A DNA stretch of 64,000 nucleotides from Massospora cicadina (GCA_022478985.1 JAKSZP010005586.1:38249-102248), one strand, 5' to 3'; positions 42,027 to 54,899 are shown, counted from the first letter of the stretch. Notes: generated by a model not told the origin, from the letters alone. Program-made: numbers and translations.

Positions 42027-42300
42027 TGTCATGGCAAAGCCTGACATGAGAAGATAATAGAATCCCTATAATTGACCCTTCAAATAAATATTATTATGCA
42101 AATTGAGTTTTACTAAAAAGTTGACTAATACCAAGGTTAAAAAGATTTGACCTCTACCAAACTACAAAGTTATGCGCAGGTGACCAGTTACAGTCCAGTG
42201 TATGAGAATAGTGTCACCAAATCTAAATATCTCAGTCATCAAACATTCCTGATGTTAAAACGGTATATAATCCCAGTGTTTCTTTAGTTAAGCCTCTTAG
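42014..42300 (+). repeat. ChrD polypurine tract and start of 3' LTR
   Basis: TGGTGGGGGATGA (42014-42026) abuts TGTCATGG at 42027, the same LTR start as ChrB. The first bases form an inverted repeat TGTCA...TGACA. No 5' LTR partner is visible, and the 3' end is not determinable, though a TATATAA motif lies near 42263. Confidence 0.55.
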
Positions 42301-42599
42301 CCAATAAACATAACCTTAAAAGTGAGATATAAATTAACTTGATACCCTCTTTTCACTCGGTGTAACTTTCCAAGCAAATTACATGAAAAATAAGAAAATA
42401 AATTTTGATTGCCCATTGTAGTTTTGCTCCAATATCCTCGGATTCTCCGCTGGCTGCTCCAGTGTGGGGCAGTGCAAAACTTACCCCAACGTTTTCTGTC
42501 TGGAAGGAAAATGCGTTTGGACTGACTCACCCAGTCATACCAAACCCATGAGATAATTCATTCCTCCCAAGGACCTTGATGCCCACCTTGCTTATACCC

Positions 42600-44100
42600 A
42601 AGCGGTATCTCACTGACCCTGGTACTCCCCTGGAGCAACATGCGCTATGACCTAAGGGTTGACTATGGGAAACTCTTCCCATACCACGACCAAGCCATTA
42701 TCAAAATGGCACAGGCAGTGATGATTCCACCAGTTATATTGATTTCTGCCCCTATAAGGAAATTTTGACCTCGGCTTCACCTTTGAAGCAGATGCTGCCA
42801 TTGTGGCAACCGTGCCCCTGGTATTCCAGGGTACCCCTCTCCCACAATTCAGACCCAGCTCCCAGTGGACACCACTTTGGTGGTCCAGCTTGCTATTTTT
42901 CCCACCCACCTCCCCCCCCTGCGGTGCTCCACTGGGAGCTGATGGACGGTTTAGCAGCCTATGGCTTCAACCCCATCTTACAATTTGTGGTCCCAAATGG
43001 GGCCACACGCCTCACTGGGCCTCAGGAGTATGCCACAATCAACCCCTGAATTTAGTAAAATTGCTGTGTCAATTCCCTCTCTTGCTATTATTCCTTCTGC
43101 CCCTGACCATCTATTTTGGGCCCACATTGAGGACAGGCGGACGATCTGTCTTCCCTGTTTCAAGTCAGACCACTAAAAATGCAAGTGCCCCTCCTTAGTT
43201 ACTTCCAATGGATTGGATTTTTTGGCTTCTGATCTCTAATCCGCCACCCACCCCGCACCAGTTCTGGCATGGGGTACAATCCTACCTCCCCCTCCCCCAA
43301 AGCCTGAGGATGCAGATGCACCTACAGTCACCAATCAACCTTCTCCTCACCCCAGTGCTTCACATGATTCCTTTATTAAAGCACCAGCTTGGACCCCAGT
43401 TCAATCCTATGCTTCTTCCAACAAATCAACCAAACCTCAACCATATGCTTTTTTCCCAAATTTAATTCAACCAGAATCCATGTGAGTTATTGGCTGAAAT
43501 TGACAAATCAGGTAAGCATATTGAAGAACCATCTCTGCAAATTGAGCAGTTCATTAATGCAGAATGGGACGCTAAATACCCCCTCATCTATGTACCCCAC
43601 AGCCAAATGCTGAATCACTTTGCTGTGACCACCAGCTTGCATTTGAATCATCTGCAACACCAGATTGTCATCCCTTCCGCAAAGCTGTTGCCAAATCAGT
43701 GGTAATGCTCACAGGAGGCATTCTCCCTCCTGTTACCCCCTCAACACTTACCCCAAAAAGTAAAATCACAGTGACTCAGTTACACAAAAATGTCAATGAC
43801 GCTATCCAGAACATGGTAACTATAGCATGGAATCCTAAAGCTAAGATAACCTGAACCAACATTGCCACATTCATTAAACTCCCAGATGTCCGCATTAAAG
43901 CTGAAAAAGCTTTAGACAAATATATCAGTGCCATTTAACTAGCTGGCAATTTCCATGAAATACCAAACATTAGTGATAACGAACCTCATGCCGCTGATAC
44001 CCCGACGCCCTTGCTGTCCACCTTGACATGTACCCTACTCAGGGAGGAGGAAGCTGATGCTGAAGATGAGCCCACCAATCCCACCTCCCTTCCACCATAG
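42600..44100 (+). pseudogene. ORF1/gag-like remnant with CX2CX7CXC knuckle
   Basis: Plus-strand fragments: FTFEADAAIVATVPLVFQGTPLP; DHLFWAHIEDRRTICLPCFK followed after a few residues by CKCPS; a proline-rich linker (PPPPKPEDADAPT); TQLHKNVNDAIQNMVTIAWN; and an acidic end EEEADAEDEPTNPTSLPP. A related copy at 57190-57870 keeps the Cys pattern (ICPLCLDLDQTMCKCP), which supports a real zinc-binding motif. The layout fits ORF1 of a non-LTR element or a gag. It ends just before the LINE tail and is on the opposite strand to it. Confidence 0.45.
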
Positions 44101-44192
44101 AGGGATAAGCGGTTTCCAATACCCACTTGGTTGGTTGTTTTTGTTTGAAGTGTTTCATTCAATCCACTCTTTTGGAGTGTTTTGTTTGAATC

Positions 44193-44217
44193 AATTTAAA
44201 TTTAAATTTAAATTTAT
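44193..44217. repeat. (TTTAAA) microsatellite at LINE 3' end
   Basis: About four units of AATTT/TTTAAA at the edge of the LINE. On the LINE strand it follows TTCTGCAATAA. The SINE-2 tail (AATAAAC ... AAATTTAAATTT) resembles it. Confidence 0.7.
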
Positions 44218-44258
44218 TGCAGAAGGCTGACCATGGGACGGACACTTCCGAATATGAC

Positions 44259-44800
44259 TCAGATGAGACAAAACTCAGTACCAGGTGAGGCACCCCAGAG
44301 AAGCGATGCTATCTCTTGTTGCCAGCGGGAACGCCACTTATGGGAAAGGGGAACGTGTGTAGGGGCGTAGCCACTATTGAGCACGTGTGGAGAAGGGGTC
44401 TGATTTGATGAACCAGACTGGGAACCAGGAGGAGACCAGCTGCCGGCGACGTGGTGGGAGATATCCAAACATCCACGCTTGAAAGCGATCCACCAAATGA
44501 GACCGGAATCTGTGGACAGCTTCAGGGAGGGTGGGGATGGATCCGGCGATGGCATCCAAGACAATCGTGTGGATAGTCCACATGGCGATTGCAACCATTA
44601 GAGTACTGAAGGGAGGGTGAGGGGGAGGCCATTGATGAAGCAAACATATCTCTTGACAGACTGAAGGGATGTGTTTGATCCTGGCCTAGCAGACGTTGGA
44701 CTTCGCGCCATATTACTTTAGAGGTGGGGCACTTCTCCAGGCAGTGAAACAGCGTTCCATACCGGCCACACACGACACAGAGCTGATTGTAAAGCATTAG
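44259..44800 (-). pseudogene. LINE C-terminal zinc knuckle and tail
   Basis: MLYNQLCVVCGRYGTLFHCL followed by EKCPTSKVIW gives C-x2-C-x7-H-x4-C, the zinc knuckle near the C-terminus of LINE ORF2. Frames after it (44643-44259) read VAIAMWTIHTIVLDAIAGSI and RFRSHLVDRFQAW, the usual W-rich post-RT tail. Confidence 0.7.
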
Positions 44801-45299
44801 AGCGCTCAGCTGTACGATACACCTGCCTTAGGCAGCGCCACACATGGGAACGGACTTGAGGCTGCAACAGAGGATGGTGTGCGTATTTCCAGATAGTCTT
44901 TTGGGTCTGTGGAATAAGGGATGTTCATCATGTCCAGGTAGTCCACCCTGGATAGGACTTGGGGTCGAATGGGGATCACGCCATCATGTAGATGGGGTAG
45001 CCCCTGTACCTCTTGTGTGAACTGGAGGAGAGGGGCGGCCTCTTCTAGGTTGTATGTCCACTACTTCACGAATTCTCCATTCTGCGCTTCATGGAGAGTA
45101 GGATTCGTTTGTAGTGGGTTTTGGTCCGTGAGGACCTGTGGCTGATGTTTGTGATGCGAGGTATTTCATCAGGGAGTGGGGGTTTGATGGATTGTTGAGG
45201 CCCAAGGCTCGGAGAAGTTGGAGCGGGCCACGCGGGACCAGTGTTGGGACGGGGAGTGTAGGAGCAGTGACGGCCGTAATCCAGGTGCCTAGGATCTCA

Positions 45300-46700
45300 A
45301 GGGGCATGGGCTTTGAAGTTGGCAGTAGGCCCATGCCACCATGATGATGAGGGCCAAACATGACCTCTAGCCGTACTGGTGGAGGGCGGCCTGACTAAAG
45401 CCAACCTTGTAGCAAAGCATACAGGGATTTGAAGAAGCTTGGGGAGAAGGATGGCGTGGGCTCCAAACCAGACTTTGGATAGGAGCATAGAGTTGGCAAG
45501 AACAACCCTGCCAGTGAGGGTAGTAGGGTGGGCTCTGAGAGAGGCGATTCGCTTCGTCACGTTGTCCAGTATATGGCCCTCCATTACTGCTGACGCGTAT
45601 CCTCCTGCCTCCAACCACACGCCCAGATGGCGTACTGGTCCTATGGTAGGTCATGGCACAAAGGGGAGCACCAGTGGAGCGGTGTGTTTTGAGTTAGTAA
45701 GGCGTGGACTTGGGCGAGCAGCTGGGCTGGGTTAGGAACTACTTGCTGGGGCCCAGCAGTTCTGAAACTGACTAAGGAGGATGATTTCGGTTTTGGAGGC
45801 GTTCAGTGCCGCGTTGCTTACCCGGGAATATTCCTGGATGAGGGCTTCAAGCGCGCGCATCTTTATTATTAGACACCCCCACCACAATCATCTGCAAATG
45901 CCATCATCTTGACTCAGTTTGGCCTGGCACATGGACCCCAGTGAGCTGGGCATTCGCATTTCGCAGTAGTGGGTCAAGGCTGAAGTTGTATAAGAGTGGG
46001 CTCAGGGGGTCCCCTTGTCGCAGGCCCCTTTGAGGATGGACTACTTCCATTAGGGAAACCTGGGCCGCGCACAGCCATTGTTGCAGATTCCGTGAGCAGC
46101 ATCACCCAGTTAATGAAGCGGGGAGAGGCGGGAATTGTTGGAGGCAAGCCCTAAGGTATTCCCAGTTTACTCTATCATAGGCCTTTTGTTGGTCCAAGAA
46201 TACAAGTGCCCTGAGAGGCTGTGGACTGACACACATTAGCCACAGAGTGCACGTTATCCCAAATCGACCTTCTGGGGATGAAACCGAATTGTTCTGGAGA
46301 GATGGTGGCAGATGCTACAGTCCCTAAACGGTTAGCCATGATTTTTGTTAAAATTTTGGTGTCTTTGTTTGTTAGAGAAATGGGGTGCCAGTTGGCTAAG
46401 TTTAGCCTATCCCTTTCTTGAAGAGTGACTGTAAAGCCTCATGTCCCTGGTAGGAGGCGCATTTCTAACAGGCTTTGGTTGAGTGAGGCTAAAGTAATGG
46501 GGATATGTATTTAAAATATTTTTTGTAGAACTCATATGGAATGCCATCTGGGCCTGGGCATTTTTGGTTTGGCGTAACCATGAATGGTAGTCCATAATTC
46601 ATTTGGAGTAATTAAATTCATTATTTCCAGGTATCAGAAAATGGTGCGGATATGAGCTCTGTTAAGAAATTCCGTCATTTCGTCGCCTGAATTGGTTCAG
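45300..46700 (-). pseudogene. LINE reverse transcriptase
   Basis: The minus strand at 46050-45970 reads VVHPQRGLRQGDPLSPLLYN, the classic LINE RT motif. 45915-45890 reads KMMAFADDCGG, the F-A-D-D catalytic box. The thumb region 45620-45297 is open and reads RIASLRAHPTTLTGRVVLAN and SKVWFGAHAILLP. The start of RT near 46700-46200 is broken. Confidence 0.82.
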
Positions 46701-47099
46701 CTCAGTATAAAATGGAGTAATATCTTTGCGTTTTGATTGCCACTTTGGCCGGTGTGTCCACGATAGAATTATCCAATCTTCGCACCTGTGTGCAGGCCAC
46801 GCTCTGGCGTGGTGCAAATTTTTTTTTGAAGAAGTATGCGGTGCACTTGTCGCCTTTTAGTGATGCGTGTGGCCCTGTATTGGACACAAACCCGATGTTT
46901 GTGTTGCCTTTCAAGTGCGTTGAGGTGGGCTGCTGCCTCCGCCCACTTCTGGCCCCATGCAGGGCTATATCCTGAGGCTGGAAATGTTGGTTCAAGTGGG
47001 TTAATTCCGCCAGCGCACATGATATAACTGCCGATGTGGCATGTGAGCGTCTGGATGAGAGATGGCGATAGTGGCGGATGGTGTCTTTTTTGAAAGTTG

Positions 47100-47955
47100 C
47101 CCATGTGGAAATGGGGTCCGCGCTAAACGGTGCAACAAACGATTTTGCCAAAGTTGCCTCTTCCACCCACATGGAAAATCCTGGTGACGCAAGCTCTGGG
47201 GGGCGGATTTTGCACCAATGTGGAGCCTTTGCAACTGTGATGGGTAAGTGGTATGTTATCAAGACCAGTCAGTGGTCAGAGAATTCCATTTTCGTTGTTT
47301 TGAAGTGGGAGATGTGGGGTTGGAATTTTCCGGCACTAGAATAAGGTCAATGCGGGTCATGGACCTTAATTGGCTGTTGTGGATGTGGGGATGCGTCATG
47401 TTTTCGAGCAGTGGGGCATGTTGCAGCAGCGCATCCATTAACCCAAGGGTGGCTTTTAGAACTCATAGTTCTACATGACCCTGTGGGGCGTGGGGTGATG
47501 GTGGCCACCGGTCCACAGAGGTTAGCCAACAGTTCATGTCACCGATTAGGAAAGAATTGGGGGGTGTTAGGGAGGGATTTGACTGACGAGAAAAATTCCT
47601 GACACTCTTGTGCACCTGTTTGGGGCGTAAATGTTGACGATTGTGTGTGCAACATTGGCCCATGAGAAGGTGACAACGAGCACTTGGTCATTTAGGAATG
47701 TTTCTGAAGATATAAATTTGAAAAAAATTGTTTTTCTGAATTAGCACCTCACAGTGCTTTGACCAAAAGGATAGGGATGGCAGGAGCATTGTTTTCAAGC
47801 ATCCTCAGAACCTTGTGGACAGTGGGTTTTCTGGATGGCCAGGATATCCACGGGTAAATTATTTTGTAAAAACTCAGTTTCCTAGCCTGGGATGGGGAGG
47901 CCTTGAGTCCAGTGATATTCAGCATCCTTAGAGTGTTTGGTTTCCTTGCACCTTA
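47100..47955 (-). pseudogene. LINE endonuclease domain
   Basis: The minus strand starts LRMLNITGLKASPSQARKLS, the usual 'N-x-x-G-L ... R-x-x-x-L' opening of LINE endonucleases. FLIGDMNCWLTSVDRW is the G-D-x-N motif. HDPH followed after a stop by YSSAGKFQPH, or RIDLILVP in the neighbouring frame, is the C-terminal S/R-I-D-x-I-L segment. Stops and shifts separate them. It would nick the target for target-primed reverse transcription. Confidence 0.7.
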
Positions 47956-48109
47956 GGTGTGAGGGTGGGCCCCTGGGCCCACCAGCCTCTTCCAGTCCCC
48001 AGGCTTTCACAGCAGCGTGGGTATTAGCAGCAACGCTATCGGGGTTTTTGTTAATTTTTGCAGAAAAAGAGTCGCGTTGGCTTTGGCCTTTGCTTTTGTT
48101 TTCCCAAAG

Positions 48110-49830
48110 TCAGACGACTGAACAAAAGGCCGCTTTTGAGATGATGAAGTGACTGCTATAACAACGTCCTATCCTACAGCACCCAGATTATAATAAACCG
48201 TTTATCTTATATACTGACGCCTCAGACAACGCCGTTGGGGCCATCTTAGCCCAATTGGATGAAAACGGTGTTGATAATTCAGTATCTTATTTCAGTAAAT
48301 TGCTTTCAAAAGAGAAACGCAACTACAGCATAACTGAGAAGGAGTACCTTGCTGTTTTGTTAGCTGTAAACACTACCGCCCTTTCCTATATGGGACCACC
48401 TTCACTGTAGTTACGGACCACACTTCATTAAAGTGGTTACAGAATATGAAGGATCCTGCTGGCCGGTTAGCTTGCTGGGCTCTAAAGCTCCATCATTATG
48501 ATATGAAGATTAAACACCATGCTGGGACCCATCACATGAATGTCGATGGGTTGACTCAACTTTCAGTCCTTCATTTGGATAACAGTGAGGAGGAGAGGTT
48601 ACATGATATCTTAGTGGCCCCAGATGAATGGGAGGATGAGGATGAGCCTATCCAGAAGATGCTATCCTGGTACTCCCATAACACAAAAGTGGAGGATGGG
48701 AAGTTGTACAAGCAGGTAAAAGCAAAATGGCTGCCTTACCTTTGGTCCTCAGAACTCATAACTGCTATCCTAGAAGTTCACTCCACCCTAGGTCATGGAG
48801 GGGCAAAGAAAACTTATGAGTGGATTAAGGATCAATACTATTGGGATGGAATGATTAAATTTATTGCTGATGTTTTGGAAGCTTTTCCTACGTGTAAGAA
48901 GCAATCTGGTCTAAAGTCAAGATACCAATATCAACCAACTACCCCTCAACAATTGTTCCATACCATCAGTTTGGATGTAGTAGGTACCCTTCCTCAGACT
49001 ACTAGTGAGATAAATTTATCCTAGTAGCTATTGACCACTTCACTAAGTTGGTGGAAGCCGTGGCTCTTCCTGCTTAAACGGCCAAGACCACAGCCACCTT
49101 TTTGCATCAAAACATTTTCACTTGTCATGGCTGAACCCAAGTAATACATTGCGATAATGGTAAGAACTTTACCTCCAGAATAGTCAAAATCCTGGCTAAA
49201 TCCATGGGAGACATACAGCCTTTCTCAGATCCATATAATACGCCCACAAATGGGAACATGGAAAGAGCATATAGAACTTTGGGTTCCATTCTTCAAAAAA
49301 TGGCTTCCTCTGATCCTATTCACTGGGATCAATATCTGCCCAGTGCTCTTATGGCATGCCAGATTAGCTATCACCAGATTTTAAAAATGTCTTCATTCTA
49401 TGTCTTGTATGGGTGGGAACAAGGAATACCTACCCTCTTAGCTAGGTATTTATTCTCTTCCAGAGCTGAGAAACCTGAGAAAGTCATGAAAAGATTAGCT
49501 CAGTGCATAATCCAACTCCAATATGAAGCTCTGACCAATTTAGCAAAAACAGTGACAAAAGAAGGGCAGGCTGCCAATGAGCTCCAACACCCTAACTACA
49601 TTCCAAGTGTACAACATGGTATTGTACTACCATAACTACATCACTCCTAGAAGCGGTAAGCTTGGATCAAATTTGGGAAATCCCTTCACCATCACTTACA
49701 AGAGAGGAAACGAGTACACTATCAGGACTCTAGCTACAGGTACTACCACTAATTGCGTAAATGGCCGTTTCATACAGCCCTATTCTCCACCCAACATTTT
49801 AAGGGGTAATTTTGGAAATTTGCATCACAG
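48110..49830 (+). pseudogene. RT-C: Ty3/gypsy RNase H and integrase
   Basis: A third gypsy lineage, cut on its left by the LINE. RNase H: TEQKAAFEMMK, LYTDASDNAVGAILAQLDENG, EKEYLAVLLAV, TVVTDHTSLKWLQ, MNVDGLTQLS (A-D-x-L-S-R lost). Integrase: STLGHGGAKKTYEWIKDQYYW with the first zinc Cys missing (AFPTCKK), ISLDVVGTLP (Asp), HCDNGKNFTS (Asp), NGNMERAYR (Glu), C-terminus NGRFIQPYSPPN. Much of it, 48446-49022 and 49204-49635, is still open. No chromodomain is seen. Confidence 0.85.
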
Positions 49831-49834
49831 CTGA

Positions 49835-52220
49835 GAAATAAGAATGTTTTGGGTTGATTTCAGCTGAAAAGGGGAAACGTCGGCCATTTACAATTATGCA
49901 ATGTTACTAAGAGCGATTTTAATAATAATGATAACAATGATATTGAGGATATTGACCAAAAGACCCTGGCCAATCCTTGGTTGAACCCTGCAAATTGAGG
50001 TAACACCAGTTCGAATCCTTCATGGGCAATAGCTATAAAATCAAGCAGTCAGATTACTCTGACCACATGGCAGACCCTGGGAAACAACGGATGGTACTCC
50101 CCCAGCCACAACCAGGTCCTTTCAAGCACCTACGCGGGGACCACCCCTTTTTATAGGTGTGGTGGGGTCCCCCAAGGTGCAATATTTTTCTCAAATGGGG
50201 ATTGACTAAAATATATTAAGTCATTACCCCATGGTTACTTTTTGCCCCAAAAATGATACTCTTTCCATCATTCAGCCTAAGGAAGCGAATTTTCTGAGCT
50301 TTGATAGGCTGGATGCTCATTTTTCCTTATTCAGATGGTAACAAGCCATACCAAATTTACTATTGAATTTCCTCTGACCTTCAATACAGTTAAATACGAT
50401 TGGTCTGATATTGAGGGGATCATTTTTTCTTTACTACCCCGCGCTTCTCATAAAATCTTATAAAAAACCAAGTTTTTATTAGTGCTTATTTTTCAATTTT
50501 ATAAAAAATTTTGTAGATCCAGCAGTGTAAGCACCAGCGAGCAAAAAGAGCTAAATTCCTACAAGCTCCATGGTGCCAATACTTTATGATTATCACTTTG
50601 TCACAATGACTCAGGAATCCTGGGTTGATCATGACCTAATGTTTGGTTAACTTCTCCAGTTTTTTAGTTTGATCAGTCATTTCAGCAGTCAGGGACTGGT
50701 GTGTGAAGATGGCATTCAACTTAAAATATTAAAATTAATGAATTGGTAATAAATAATGATAAAAAAGATCAGTAAAAGGGTGAAGGAAGGAAATTAATAT
50801 TTATTGAGAATTGAAAGCAGGCCTATATAGCTGATCTATCAAAATTTTGCAAATGAAAATGTTCTAAAGGACTTCAAAGAAAAAACAAATGAAAATGAAT
50901 AATTGGTGACAGTGACAAGACAAGGGGATATCTGCCAATGGATTGGCAATTTCAGCGGTATCTTAACAGTGCATTATGCAATCTGATCAGTTTAATCTAC
51001 ATAGTTTTCATTCAAGTAGATCTTTTAATGATTAAAACCTTAAAAGAATAGTCTATAAATATGATAAAAATATTTCCCTCTAAGTTATATTTGATCTATT
51101 TATATTATTATGAATTATAACATGATAGAAATCATAAGTCTATACCATGCTTACATTTTAGAAGCTAACTCTTAAAATTCTATTTGATTTAAGATTTTAC
51201 ATAGTAACAGTAATAAGATATAATACTTTTTATATAGTTTTTATAGAAACTAAACTTTTACTTTGTTTTAGATTATTTACATTATGGTCCTAGCAAAAAA
51301 AAGCTAACTTCCTTTATGTCTTTTAAGATATTCATATTAAATAAGTTTAATTTAATACCTATAACAGCTTAATCTCTTTACTCAAATAAATTTTATTTGA
51401 CATATATATACCAATCATACATCAAAATTAGTATGAAAACATACCATTTAGTTTTAATTTACAGCAAAAATTATGTTAAAGTTTTTTTGGGTGTATACAA
51501 ATATAATATAAACTTTCTTCTTTCTAGTAATTATTAGACACCTTTTAGAGTAATAATTGATTTTAGTATGTAAACAAAACGCTCATTAATAATTATAAGT
51601 GATAGCTAATAATCTTATAATTAAAGTTTCTATTTTTCAACCTGACATTAAAGATGCATTTTTGTATACGCCTTAAGATTTAGATATATTTCATATAATG
51701 TTACAAAAAAGAAATCTATAAAGTTTCTTTAATAAAGATCAAGTTCATTTATTAAACTATCTACTAACACAAATATCTGATCATATTAAATTCTCATACG
51801 TGATTTCTAAAGTGACTATTAGTATTGATAATAAATAAGATTTATTTAATAATAGAAAAAATTAGAATATACAAGAAAAATCATTGAGTCTAAAAAACAG
51901 TTAGTTACTATATTATCATGTATTTATAAAATTTAAATACTTGAGCATATAATCTTAGAGCCAAAGCTTCACGTGCCCATAAGTAATAAGTAATTTAAGA
52001 ATTTTTTGGCTTTTTTAAGTACTATTAGTTCCAATCCTAAAAAAGGGGGAGCATACAAGGGTCATTATCAACAGGTGGCAATTTAAAATATAGCAAAAAA
52101 CTTATGGTGTTGCACCATAGAAGCAAGCTCAAGTTGCAATATAAGATGAAGAGTGAGGTTTAGCGGATTATTGCCCAGTACTGGTTGCTTTAGTTACTTC
52201 ACAAGGGCAAATTGAGGATT
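49835..52220. other. AT-rich DNA, mostly unreadable
   Basis: 49860-49900 may be the RT-C polypurine tract (GAAAAGGGGAAACG). 50210-50520 has short gag-like plus-strand fragments (PKEANFLSFDRLDAHFSLFRW with a stop; FPLTFNTVKYDWSDIEG) that I cannot place. 50700-52000 is very AT-rich with no frame. A GTTCGAATCC B-box-like sequence at 50008-50017 lacks a matching tRNA fold. Confidence 0.35.
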
Positions 52221-52229
52221 TATTGGTGT

Positions 52230-53040
52230 CAGTGGTGTGGAGTTGTATGTTGAAGAGAGTGAAGTTTGCCTTATTGAGGATGTACGTTGTGCATTAACTT
52301 GACATACTAGATAAGTTGATTGCCTGCATTAATAATTTGGTCTGGAATGCAGGCAAAAGAAGTGGCAGCTTTTTGGGTGGCTTGGCAGTTAATATTAAAT
52401 ATTAGATAACTTGTTGCATTGATGATTGCTTGGCCTGCAGATAAAGCTAGATTTTCTACATCAAATTTTACCTCTTTTGGTAGTTAGTCAAGAGTTTATA
52501 AAGAAAAAGATTTTTTACAAAGGCTCCATAGTTCTTTGTAAGGCTTGACTAAGGAGGGTAAAGTTGGGGCAGTCGCCTCTTTGAGAACTAGCTGACGGCG
52601 AGGCTTGTAAAGGGAAGCACTTATGAGAGTGGAAATGGTTCTATAGAAAGAGTTTGAGGGGATGTTTTATAATTCATGCCATATGAAATCAAGGTTGATT
52701 TCATAAGATTGGTTAGAATCATCAACCTACTTAGGTGAGTTGAATGGGTTGGAAACAGCCAACATAGGGCAAGCAAAATGCAAAGATTGTGAGGTTTTTG
52801 GAGCAATTGGCCAGAAAAAAGTCAATCAAGCAAAGATATTAATGTTTAGATTAAAAATTATCTCAGGAACACTTGTGGTTAGTGGTCTATTATTTTTTTG
52901 TGCAAGAGGAGCTGCGCCTAAAACAATAAGGGAAGGGGAGGGAGGATGTACCCCATTCAAAAATTCTACTAGGATGGCAACGAGTCAATCACTAAAGGGG
53001 GATGAGATGGAGGCCACTGCAGCGGCAAAGGAAGGGTACT
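52230..53040 (-). pseudogene. Unidentified minus-strand coding remnant
   Basis: One minus-strand frame is readable for about 270 codons with only a few stops. It contains LDFIWHEL, SASLYKPRRQLVLKEATAPT, LVKPYKELWSLCKKSFSL, LPKEVKFDVENLALSAGQAI and CQATQKAATSF. Most stops are TAA/TAG where Gln (CAA/CAG) would fit, consistent with C-to-T decay. The composition is that of an ORF1/Gag-type protein. I do not recognise the family and found no second copy in the window. Confidence 0.4.
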
Positions 53041-53049
53041 TTTTCTTTG

Positions 53050-53770
53050 TATAAATTAGACCAAAACACAGTGATCAGAAATCTTGGACTTTTTCCATTT
53101 GGGCCCAAAAGGTGTGTTTTAATTGGCGCCAAGGTTCAACTTACAACTGAAAAGTTCAGGTACTTTTACAACAAAACAAAAGAAACTGTAAGAAGACAGT
53201 AAGAATAAAATCAGATGATAAATATTTTATGATCAGGGGTTTGTATTTAACAGCTTAAACAAGCTAGATAAAAACTCTCAATTTGACTCTTTCATCCTAA
53301 TAAACTACACTAAAGAATACCAGCAGTGCATAATTATTCTAGAATGGTATAAACCATTGGACTAGAACGTCTGGGATAAAAACCTCAATGATTATTTTTA
53401 CGCCATCTTGGGGCAAGGAAAAAACATAATAATTTTAAAAGGCATTTGATTTATGATGCTGTAAAACCTCATAAATTGATAGTAAGTGATTTGGGGAATG
53501 TTGCTAGTGGGCCGGGAAGTAATTAACCCTCTATAGATATTCTTGTCACAGACCAGGGCAAGGAGATAGCAATTTACTACTATTAATTACTAGCTACATA
53601 GAAAGAAGTGGGCACAGAAGCAAGGTGATCCACTGAATTATATCCTGAAGATTCACATCAGTGTCAAGGGAATCCGTCATAACCTAATTTAGCAATTTGA
53701 AGTAGGTTTTAAAAGCCTGAAGATTCAAAACCTTTGTCTAAAATAAAGATTAATTATGTAAGAGATAATA
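53050..53770 (-). repeat. LTR-E left (3') LTR
   Basis: Shares with the right copy blocks such as ACCATTGGACTAGAACRTC, ACGCCATCTTGGGG, TTGATAGTAAGTRATTTGGG and ATTACTAGCTA in the same order and spacing. Ends are approximate. Confidence 0.75.
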
Positions 53771-54399
53771 TAAAATTAAATGTTTGGTCAGACCAAATCA
53801 CAGCATTTACCCCCACTTGACCAAACATTCAAGCACAGAAATGAGTGGGGGTTGAATAATAACTAAGACAATGAGGTCATTAGTTCAGACAACACATAAA
53901 CATGAGCATTTATTGATACTTTTGGATTTGCACTGGATAAGTGTGGGTGTTATAAAAAAACCTTAATTTCGCCCTGGTGAGGATAGATAGTACCAGAGGC
54001 AGTAACTTGACTCTTTTTGGATTGTCAGATTGGTGGAAGGATTTTAACATACATACAATGAGAATTTGTAAAGTATTATCTGTTCTAAAGAGGGCATGGC
54101 AGCTTGGTAATAGGCCACTTCCATCCAGCGTGGAGGGAATTCTGTTGAATTTAAAGTATAATAAAGTAAATTTAAGGCGCTTTGACTACTTTTATGATAT
54201 CTAATGGGAAATATTCCCTTGTTAGACTCAACATTCACAATTAAGAAAGGTTGAGAGATGTAATCAAGCTGGAAAAGAGATTAAAGCTCATTCATCTATG
54301 GCAGCTGTGAGGTCAAAGTATACATTGTGGCATTTAGTATATGGTACAGACTTGACTAAAAACCTGCATATCAACATAGTCAATTTTGGTTGTATGGGC
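53771..54399. other. LTR-E internal DNA, nothing readable
   Basis: Short frames only. Begins with a duplicated TTGGTCAGACCAA-type inverted segment near 53780-53800 and ACTTGACCAAACATTC. Confidence 0.35.
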
Positions 54400-54850
54400 C
54401 ACACGTTGTAGCCTCATCCAGAATCATCAAAGTAACCTCAGTGGGGTCAACTGAACGCTCTGTAACTTTTCCCACCAGGCCATGTTCATCATCTGAGAAT
54501 CCTTTAGTATAATACAATGAACCTGTTTCCACAATATAACCAAGGTATCATTCTCAAAGTTGGCTTGAAGCCCATGGTTTCTCATAAAAGAGGTACCAAA
54601 TAGTAACTCAAAGATTTTATGAGTTAAACAATGACTGGAGCATCCAAACTCAAGTACCAAACCCTAGTGGCAATGAGCTATACGCTCTCAGTGAGGTAGT
54701 AGCATTAGGTCCCGCGTTGTCATATTCTTAGAAATGGGAAATATCAGGTACATCCTCTAGTTTCTTCATTAGCATCTAAGAAACAATGTTGATGCGCTCT
54801 CCACTGTCCATGATTGCACAAAATGATATTTTGTGCAAGTTATCATCGTA
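54400..54850 (-). pseudogene. LTR-E protease-like segment
   Basis: Minus-strand fragments: FCAIMDSGERINIVS, stop, MLMKKLEDVPDISHF, then VLEFGCSSHCLTHKIFELLF and GTSFMRNHGLQANFENDTLV. D-S-G plus the later 'LFGTSFMRNHGL' strand resemble the two ends of a retropepsin-like domain. The frame changes between them. Confidence 0.5.
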
Positions 54851-54899
54851 AGTACACTAAGCATGATTATCTGAGCTGGTGAGCGCGTGATTGTCAAGA

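Larger units (their letters stand above)
44190..48100 (-). mobile_element. LINE (non-LTR retrotransposon), minus strand, decayed
   Basis: Minus-strand order: AP-endonuclease-like domain (about 47950-47100), reverse transcriptase (about 46700-45300), a CCHC knuckle (about 44790-44730), then a 3' tail of AAATTT repeats ending at about 44193. That is the order of an endonuclease-encoding LINE. The plus-strand DNA right of 48110 is the middle of RT-C pol, so the LINE probably inserted there. No TSD could be identified and the 5' end is approximate. Confidence 0.8.

Noticed and set aside
45439..45735. 98-codon plus-strand frame
   Set aside because: Shadow of the LINE reverse transcriptase on the minus strand.
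49975..50030. tRNA-like segment with GTTCGAATCC
   Set aside because: No complementary acceptor arms and no anticodon loop; probably a chance B-box.
52011..52045. Possible fourth micro-retroposon (TTTTTTAAGTACTATTAG)
   Set aside because: Resembles the shared 3' end but with several mismatches and no TSD.
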